Shown here piece by piece: positions 57,114 to 64,000 of a stretch of 64,000 nucleotides of DNA (the first letter of the stretch is position 1; each line of letters starts with the position of its first letter). Made by a program: the position numbers and the translations under genes. The DNA is from Embiotoca jacksoni (taxonomy: Eukaryota > Chordata > Actinopteri > Embiotocidae): the NCBI GenBank assembly GCA_022577435.1, contig JAKOON010000011.1:10222992-10286991 (forward strand), read 5' to 3'. A model generated the notes under the pieces. That model had not been told where the DNA came from. It saw only the letters and a program-made list of their open reading frames with translations, and did not search any database.

Positions 57114-57400
57114 CTGCGGTTCATGAGCAGCTCCTCGGTGCAGAAATCTCCCACATCGTCGTAGTTGCAGGTGTTTTCAGTGAGCAGCGCTGCACCGTGT
57201 TTATCTTCTACAGCGGAGGGGGGGGGGAGCGGTGTGTTGTCCGTCTGTTCCCCAGCTCACAGCGCTCACTCCCCGGCGTGTGTCCGCCTGTCAACGCCGC
57301 TCCTCCAACATCCGCAGCACCAACCGGCTGTCCTTTCCGAGCTCTCTGCCCCTCTGCTGCATGTTACCGGCAGCTGTTGAGCAGGTTGACAGTTACATGA
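57114..57400 (-). promoter_or_regulatory. pitpnm2: Proposed first exon and promoter region of pitpnm2
   Basis: On minus, GC- and CpG-richer sequence leads into ...gctgctcATGaaccgcag and a strong donor gtgagt (57113-57108). ATG at 57124-57122 opens a uORF that continues through the 42-bp exon and stops in the 38.4-kb exon. A frame is also open upstream of that ATG (TENTCNYDDVGDFCTEELL), so an internal coding exon of an unrecognised gene cannot be excluded; a possible acceptor (gctgtag) lies at 57210-57216. Position and strand fit a pitpnm2 leader starting just downstream of mphosph9. The exact start site is unknown. Confidence 0.4.
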
Positions 57401-58626
57401 GAGGAGAACGGCGCCACCCAGCGGTGAACAGCCGCCACGACAACAATATACCACCGTGTCAAAGGCCTACAAGTGATAATCATGCTTTCAAAATTGCAGT
57501 AAAAAGCATCAAAAAGAAACAAAAGAGTTGATTAAAGTGCTGCACAACATCAAACAAAGACTTAAAACAAAAACCAATGAAAAATTAGGGATTTTTTTTT
57601 TTTCGTTTTATGTCCTGAAAACATTAACTTATAAAGTATAAATGATTAAACTATTTTACACTTTTTTCCTACAAATGTACCAAATTTCAGTACTGAGGTT
57701 TTGATGCACAGCAAGTTCCACTCCCAAAAAAATAAAAGAGGGTATTGAAGAAATTTACATTAATTCTAAAAAAAAACAAAAAAAAAAACGGTTGCAGCTA
57801 TAAACTTCAAATTTCACATATTGAAATTACCTTAATTTAGGTTAATGAACTACTTCTTTTCACGTATAAACTAACTAAAGACGCTGCAGAGGAAGATTTA
57901 TTTTAATAATATCATGAACTGAAGTGAATTTATTTGTTTCAGGTACAAAAAAAAAAAAAAAAAAAAAATACATGCCAGAAGAGAAAATAAAATCAATGTG
58001 ATGGAAAATCAAAAAAAGATTTACTTCTAGGCTAGTTTGAAAATCTAAATTATGTTGATTTAAAATAATATAATTATAAAACCTGAATTAATTTAATATA
58101 TATCATATTTGTACATTTATGTGTGGCTTTCAATGTTTGTTTGTTTTTCTGAGATAAATATACCATGAATTGTATTGTTTCACATGAAGGTTTGAAACAT
58201 TTCAGCTGCTAAATAATGGTGGAAATAGAACTGAAAGATTTTTATTTTATTTGTAATTGCCCTTGTCAAATATATTAACAAGCAGATCTGGACACCCCGA
58301 ATATTCATATACTGCATGATGTGATTTCTCTCCTTTTTTAAGGTCTAACGGGGCGTTCTTCTAACTTCTGTCAAAGTATTTTTGGTTATTTTGTTTAAAC
58401 TTAAACCTCATTTAAGACATTCTTTAAATATTTTGGAAAAAGATGATAAAATGACGTGTTCCCTTCATCACACTAACGACAAGATTTATTTCACCATTAA
58501 AAAAATGTTCATCATGTTTTGTCCTGAAGAATCATTGTTTTACTCCAGGACAAACAAACTGGTCTGTTGTGATGACCGTAAAAGAAGAGTAATACTTTTG
58601 TTATTTATTAAAAAACAAAATCGTAA

Positions 58627-58632
58627 TTTATT
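58627..58632 (-). terminator. mphosph9: Candidate poly(A) signal of mphosph9
   Basis: TTTATT on plus is AATAAA on minus, in the context ttgttgcacAATAAAttacg, about 0.8 kb past the stop. A second AATAAA follows within 30 bases. Choice by position and context only. Confidence 0.45.
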
Positions 58633-58761
58633 GTGCAACAACATTACAGTTCCAGTGAAGTTCATGTCATCGTAGGAAACCTGCATGGCAAAAAGGAAGC
58701 AGTGCAAGACAGTGCATGCACGAGCATCGCTGAAGGAGGAAACAGCCGACTGAGGATGGAG

Positions 58762-58762
<1 letters not shown>

Positions 58763-58831
<69 letters not shown>
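58763..58831. repeat. (GT)n microsatellite in mphosph9 3' UTR
   Basis: About 34 uninterrupted GT units (CA in the transcript). Confidence 0.97.
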
Positions 58832-58832
<1 letters not shown>

Positions 58833-59443
58833 GGTTGGTCTTTAAACCGGAGGGTCCAGTACTGAAACTAAATAAAGTCAAAACAAAAAAAACCAGGACA
58901 TTTAATCCAAGTAAACACATGTTTCCTTCAAGTTCAAGGAGTTTGGCCCAAAGCAAAAGGTAAAAATAAAAATCATAAATTAAATACAAATAAACAAGTA
59001 CAATTTAAATTTGACACTTAAAATCATTTTTTTTAAATACACTTCCGGTTATGTCGAATGGAAAAACATTTTAAAAAAAAATCTCCATAAATGTAGAACC
59101 AAACATGGCAGTGATATTTTCCCCAAGTGGATGAAGGTCTCTGCTGGAAAGTTGTTTTGATCGTTTAGGGAGCCGATTTTAAAAATCTGCTCCTGAATAT
59201 GGCGCGGAATTAATCATATTAATACGTCTGTGACTAAAAAAGTAAACGGCTTTACAAATCTGTGCTTTACTAAAAATATACTCCAAAAATGTGCAATATT
59301 TTTCCGACATGTAAAAAAATATCCCCGAGTAAGAAGTCGTACGTATAAAAGGATGTCGTGGAGTCGCTGTACAGACGGACGGACGGACAATCAGTGCTGC
59401 GTAGAAAAAAACAAAGACACGCATGTGGAAAACACAGACGTTG

Positions 59444-59545
59444 CTATACGTTGGCTGAGGAGCGGAGGACGTGGAACCTCTTCAGAGTCATCCGGATGGA
59501 TCCCAGCTCACGGTTCAGTCTCTCCAGACGATTCTCTAAGGCCAC
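59444..59545 (-). CDS. mphosph9: mphosph9 terminal coding exon
   Basis: 34 codons including TAG: VALENRLERLNRELGSIRMT then LKRFHVLRSSANV. Acceptor cctcag. A short amphipathic coiled coil; the most conserved part of the protein. Confidence 0.95.
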   Translation of the reverse strand: MALENRLERLNRELGSIRMTLKRFHVLRSSANV

Positions 59546-60046
59546 CTGAGGACGGACGAGCAGCAGCGACTTCGATAAACGGCAGATCGTTTGTTTATCA
59601 GAAAAAACAACAACAACACAAAAAAAAAACAGATACCAGCTTCTGAAATGTGACGACGAGCTGTTCGCAGCGCTGTCGCTCCAGACTATCGAAGTTTGGT
59701 TCAGATACTCGTGGTGCTCTGAGGGTGAACCCTGATGATTTTAAAGATCCTGTGACTTTTCATTTAGCGCCACCGTCAGGTAAAACGTAAAAACATTCCC
59801 CTCAGCTGTACTTTATATTTAGCGCTAGTTAGCGAGCATTAGCATTCTAACAAGCCAAACTAAGATGATAAACATTTGCTGCGTTTAAAAGGAACTCGTG
59901 AGCTCGATGTGAAATTTGAATATGAAGATAATCAAAAAGTGATAATCGTGTCTCCGTGGTAACTCACCTCGTCTAACCTGGTCTGAAGACTCACTCTGCC
60001 TCCTGCTCCGGGCATCCGGCTCAGAGCTGCCTCAATCTGCACACGC

Positions 60047-60078
<32 letters not shown>

Positions 60079-63000
60079 GAATTATTAATGAACAAAAATA
60101 ATTATATTGATGAAACAGCCGGCAGACGATCAACTGAAACACTGAAGTCATTAGATTAGAGTGAGGAAGAGGAGGACGAGGAGTATGGGGGGGGCACTTT
60201 TTCTAAATAGAAGTGATTGAGGAGAGGTATAAAAACTGTGACAGCCCCGTTACGTCAGACATCAGAGGTCAGAGTGGTTTTGTGTCAGACATTAGAGGTC
60301 AGAGGTCAGAGTGGTTTTGTGTTGTTTCCTGCTGAGTCACAGTAACCTGCAGCGTGACGAGTCGATCCTTCAGACTGACCTGCAGCTTCTCCTGCGTCAG
60401 CTCGTCCAGCAGCCTCTCGGCCTCGGACAGAGACTGCAGTCGGTCCAGGATCAGAGGGGCCGGGTACTCAACGGAGTCCTGCAGACCAGGACCACCACAG
60501 AACACCGGCTCCTCCCAGCCCAGCTGGGAGCTCCCGTCCTGGGAGTTCAGGCTGCCGGAGGCCTCCTGCAGGTCTGAGAGGGACACAGGGACCAAACTGG
60601 ACTTATTTATTCTGGCGAGGAACAACTTTCACATAAAAATACAGTGATGGTACCGACTCTATTCTACTGGACTTTTGGTACCAGACATTTTTCTGGATCT
60701 GGTTTTCCACTGCATACAGTTTCCCTTCAAACCACATGAAACTGCTGAGACGTCACTTTTAAAAACAACAACAAAATCAGTTTTATATGAAGACAACTGG
60801 ACTTCTTTAAGTTTCATTTCGAGACATTTCACTTCTCATCTGGAAGAGTTGAACTGAAGAAGCCTTGAATAATAATGATAATAATAATAATAATAAACTT
60901 TATTTGTATAGCATCTTTCATACTAGAAATGCAGCTCAGTGTTTTACAGCCAGAAATTGACACGTTTCGCAGTGTTTCACATAAAAACAGATCTAATTTA
61001 AATAATATAGAAAAGAAATAAAATGCTTAAAATGAATACAATAAATAGTTAAAACATAAAAAAAGCAACATGCATTATAAAAGCGGCGGTAGTTCAAAAT
61101 GCAGGAGATCTTCAGGAGCAGCTGGTTAAAGTCCAAAGTAAAAAAAAAAAATAATCAAAAAAAAGTTTTTAAACGTGTTAACGGAGCAGCAGAAGAAGTG
61201 ACTGAACGCTACGTTACCGTCTTCTCTGTCTACTGATGAAAACTGGAGTCTCTTCCTGGGACTGCTGCTGTGGAAGGAGTGACGCCTCTTGTCCACGGGT
61301 CCGTCCAACCTGCAGAACAGCAAACAACAAGCGTCATTTAACCGCTTCGTTCGGGGGCCGACGTGGATGGAAACAATGAGCTGTTCGTGTTTCACGTCCC
61401 GCTGTTGTTTCCTGGTTGATCGGATCACAAGCGGTCATCTAAAATTAAAAGTGTGAACGAGAACGTTACGGCGGCTTTGTTCGTTTCGGATGCCCCCCAT
61501 TTACTGATTTTTCTCAAAATCTCTGCCTGCTCTAATTTTATTTTTTATTTGCAACCAGAAAAAAAAAATCTCCATATTAAAGTATTATGATATCTAAAAT
61601 CACAATATTGATAAAATGTGTATAGTTTGCACCTCTGAATATGAGCCAGTAAAGCGTTACTGCACCTCAGCTGTGTCTTCAGTTTACTGAGTGTTAAATT
61701 AAAGGTTTGTGAAGCAGTAGCTGAGACAAGAGGGACGTGTCCCTGTCTTCGCCTCCGGTTTGTTCTATTCTTGATCTCAGTGACACGACGTCCATCACGC
61801 TGAGTGACGAAGATGACGAAGATGACTTTCAAAGTGCAACCATCAACTAAATCCTCCCTCGGACCAGAAGAAGAAGACAAACGGCAACCGAGTGAAATGA
61901 TGAAGCAGTCATTTCCCTCCATGTCGGTCCAAACTCATTTAATAAATGTAGAGAAGGATTAATATGTGTTCACATGCTCGGCCAATAAAGATGACTGACA
62001 GCAGACAATGTTTCAAATATCAATCAAATGGTGACGTCACCTGTCGGTTTGTGACCGTTATTAAGCTTCCAGTTCAGATTTTGTCAGTCGGCATCTTGCT
62101 AGTTCGGAGCAGTTTGGAGCAGGAAGTGACCATATTTGGACGAGCTGGGGGAGGAGCCAGTAGTGAATCTGACTGATCTGATTGGAAACCTGACGATACT
62201 ACGTCCCGCCCACCAATAGCTGTAACCTGACTGCACCACAGGCCTGTCAATCAAACAGACACGCCCCGCCCCCCTCCAAAAACGCATCTTTTTTAAGCTT
62301 ATTTTCTAATTAATGACCGATTATTTTCAGATGAACCTCCAGAAAACTAATAAGAAGGAGTGACTTTAGCGAACAACACCAAGATAACTGGTGGAGACAT
62401 TTTTATTGACTTTGTATTTGATGAGAGAAGTTGAATGGGAGTCTATGGAGCCGGAAGCTTTTGGAGCCGACCTCTAGTGTCACTCGGTGGTATTGCAGCT
62501 TAAGACACTTCTGCACATCAGTTTTCAGATGGTTAAAACACCATCCAGCAAAATAAATCTCTACGATGTTCAACCTGTTTGAAGTTGACCTCACTTCCTG
62601 TTCCGAGACGAAGCTGTTTGTTGCGATGAGCAGGTTCTCACCTTTTGCGCAGGTGCTCCTCGCGGGGCATCAGGTGACTGAACGCAGTGGAGTAGTTCTC
62701 GGAGGGGCAGCGTTTGGGGCTGGACTTGGCAGACCTGGGCGCCAGTAACATCTCTCTCTTCGCTGCACGGAGGAGAAAGAAATAGCAGGATTTCAAACTA
62801 AAATATCAGAGTCACAATTATAAGAAAGAGCGGAACAAAAAGGTGTCGCATATAGCAAAATAATGACTCTTGTGTCTGAGTGGATTTAAAGGAGAGGGAG
62901 TATTACTGGGAGTCACTGTGGGCATGTTTCTCTGTGCTGGAGGAGGCAGTGAGGACGATCTGTGGCCCTCCGGAGACAGACTCCTCTGAGCTCTCAGCAG

Positions 63001-63266
63001 AGCTGCAGCTCTCTCCGCTCCACCGCGACCCATCGGACCTCCTCGCTCGGCTCCGGATACGGCCCCTCCTCCTCCTCCTCCTCCACCTCCTCTCCTTCCT
63101 CCTCCTCCTCCTCCTCCAGGTTTCACCACCTCCTTCTCCACCTGTCCTCGCTCCTGAATCGTCTCCTTGAGTCTCCGCTCCACAAACCCGACGGTGGTCC
63201 TCTGACCGCCGACCCCTGCAGAGACAGAAGTGTGTGTCACATACAGTACGGTGAGAGGAGGTGGAT

Positions 63267-63340
<74 letters not shown>

Positions 63341-64000
63341 TGGACTGCAGTGATTCAGGAGTCTGACATTCCCTTAATAACTACAATTACCACCTCGTGT
63401 TTGTTTCCCTCCACCAACCAGACAAGTTACAGTTTACGTCCAAGTCTGTCCAGACTCATATAATAAATGTTGTGAAGACTTTGAAGAAATTTGCCCGATT
63501 TTAGGAGAGAACATAAAGTTGTTGCCATGACAGCAGACGATGCTTCAAATCTGGATGTTTCTGCAGAGAAGCTACAGATTGTAAAAGGTGGATGTTTCAT
63601 CTTTAACCCGACACACAGAAGATCTCAACAATCAAGATCAGAGTCACCAATTCTTCTGTTCCTCAGTTACGGCGTCACGTTCACAAGAATGGGACGGACA
63701 CGAAGCTACAGCGACCTCTGGCCACTAAAATGCAATCACTTCATCTTTAAGTCCGGCTGAACGTTTGGGCCAAATTTGAGGAATTTTCCATTTAGATTGG
63801 ACACGTTCCTCTCAGTGTAACGTGGTCTTTGAGAACGATTCGTACAGGTGGAGGTGTTCTTACAGGGGGCCCGGCCCTCCGTCGCTCTGGTCTCCTCCAG
63901 CTCTATGAGGGCCCTCATCATGGGCGTCAGGGCGCTGGATCCGTCCCTCCGCCCGGCCTCCCGCTGCTCCGGGTGTCGGCTCGGAGGCGGAGGCTGCTCA
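59444..64000 (-). CDS. mphosph9: M-phase phosphoprotein 9, 3' part (seven coding exons; 5' end beyond window)
   Basis: MPHOSPH9 is a coiled-coil centriolar protein that helps keep the CP110-CEP97 cap on the mother centriole and so restrains ciliogenesis. Exons on minus: 63864-64000 (continues right), 62907-63215, 62642-62762, 61218-61309, 60380-60573, 59968-60036 and 59444-59545 (stop TAG at 59444-59446). All junctions are GT-AG and phases close, giving 340 residues. Recognised blocks: QRTTVGFVERRLKETIQERG, TKREMLLAPRSAKSSPKR, AERLLDELTQEKLQ joined to IEAALSRMPGAGGRVSLQTR, and LERLNRELGSIRMTLKRFHV with LRSSANV. The last three match the vertebrate C-terminus as remembered. Exon 62907-63215 carries glycine runs. 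Confidence 0.94.
59968..60573 (-). CDS. mphosph9: mphosph9 exons with AERLLDELTQEKLQ and IEAALSRMP
   Basis: Exon 60380-60573 (DLQEASGSLNSQDGSSQLGW through SEAERLLDELTQEKLQ; acceptor ctctcag, donor gtcagt) joins in phase 0 to exon 59968-60036 (IEAALSRMPGAGGRVSLQTR then LDE; donor gtgagt). A CA microsatellite (60041-60079) abuts the acceptor of the second exon. Confidence 0.94.
60041..60079. repeat. (CA)n microsatellite at an mphosph9 splice acceptor
   Basis: In transcript sense a GT repeat runs to within a few bases of the cag acceptor, replacing the usual polypyrimidine tract. Confidence 0.9.
60885..61130. repeat. Teleost dispersed repeat (aactttatttgtatagca type)
   Basis: A short (AAT)n start, then aaactttatttgtatagcat, aatgcagctcagtgttttac and cacataaaaacagatctaat. 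I recognise it as a common fish interspersed sequence. It lies in an mphosph9 intron. Confidence 0.65.
61218..63215 (-). CDS. mphosph9: mphosph9 exons with the TKREMLLAP block and glycine runs
   Basis: Exons 62907-63215, 62642-62762 and 61218-61309. The first has the donor gtaata after NMPTVTP; joining gives TPTKREMLLAPRSAKSSPKR, a basic Ser-Pro stretch with CDK-type sites. The third continues LDGPVDKRRHSFHSSSPRKR. The first exon contains two glycine runs (seven and nine Gly) encoded by GGA repeats at plus 63066-63117. Confidence 0.9.
62042..62530 (+). repeat. Dispersed repeat family A, near full-length copy
   Basis: Collinear with 42742-43255: gtttgtgaccgttattaagc, gaccatatttggacgagctg, acgtcccgcccaccaatagc, gaacctccagaaaactaata and tgaatgggagtctatggagc. 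It lies in the mphosph9 intron between 61309 and 62642. Confidence 0.8.
63268..63340. repeat. (GT)n microsatellite
   Basis: About 36 GT units in an mphosph9 intron, 50 bp upstream (in transcript sense) of the glycine-run exon. Confidence 0.97.
63864..64000 (-). CDS. mphosph9: mphosph9 exon cut by the window edge
   Basis: Minus strand, 137 nt visible: EQPPPPSRHPEQREAGRRDG then SSALTPMMRALIELEETRAT and EGRAP plus the first base of a Trp codon. The donor is gtaagaa. It joins in phase to the next exon (tgg then VGGQRTTVGF). Confidence 0.9.

Larger units (their letters stand above)
57420..59443 (-). other. mphosph9: Gap between genes and mphosph9 3' UTR
   Basis: No protein exon. The right part, from the stop at 59444 down to about 58.6 kb, is the probable mphosph9 3' UTR. 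It contains a GT microsatellite (CA in transcript sense). Left of that is AT-rich intergenic DNA with poly-A runs. Confidence 0.6.

Noticed and set aside
38242..57124. An N-terminal extension of PITPNM2 encoded by the 57.1- and 49.4-kb exons
   Set aside because: The joined frame stops at TAA (38438-38436) before the conserved start, so these can only be leader exons or belong to something else.
1..64000. CRISPR arrays, phage, plasmid or bacterial defence systems
   Set aside because: All recognisable genes are spliced vertebrate genes. The direct repeats are microsatellites or transposon copies without regular spacers.

Overview
This window is ordinary vertebrate nuclear DNA, almost certainly from a teleost fish. 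It has spliced genes with GT-AG introns, long AT-rich introns, many CA/GT microsatellites and several dispersed repeat families of the kind seen in fish genomes. Nothing indicates a bacterial, phage or defence system.

Three protein genes were reconstructed exon by exon. (1) At 331-2390 on + lie the last three coding exons of kif2a, a kinesin-13 microtubule depolymerase; its 3' UTR probably ends near 3.88 kb. (2) At 11981-38319 on - lies a complete pitpnm2 (Nir3-type membrane-associated phosphatidylinositol transfer protein). Its 26 coding exons keep one open frame of 4299 nt (1432 residues plus stop). Upstream noncoding exons are proposed at 49.4 and 57.1 kb, with a possible alternative first exon at 44.6 kb. 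(3) At 59444-64000 on - lies the 3' part of mphosph9 (M-phase phosphoprotein 9), seven coding exons with the 5' part beyond the window.

Layout: 1-3.9 kb kif2a end; 3.9-12 kb convergent intergenic region and pitpnm2 3' UTR; 12-28.4 kb dense pitpnm2 exons 26 to 2; 28.4-38.2 kb intron 1, full of transposon relics; 38.2-57.2 kb proposed 5' UTR introns with repeats, simple-sequence tracts and CpG-rich stretches; 57.4-59.4 kb short gap and mphosph9 3' UTR; 59.4-64 kb mphosph9. pitpnm2 and mphosph9 are head-to-tail neighbours, as on human 12q24.31. kif2a is unlinked in human (5q12), so one edge of this block is rearranged relative to mammals.

The three genes do not form a pathway: kif2a acts on microtubule ends, pitpnm2 on ER-plasma membrane lipid exchange, mphosph9 on centriole and cilium control. 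The most interesting items are two uORFs in the proposed pitpnm2 leader that meet in a TAATG overlap, a run of phase-1 cassette-type exons with an Asp-x-Thr repeat inside pitpnm2, a perfect 43-nt palindrome at 55.85 kb, a TAACG-type array in the probable pitpnm2 3' UTR, and mariner relics, one apparently split by a solo LTR. All splice sites and homologies were read by eye; no alignment or database search was run.
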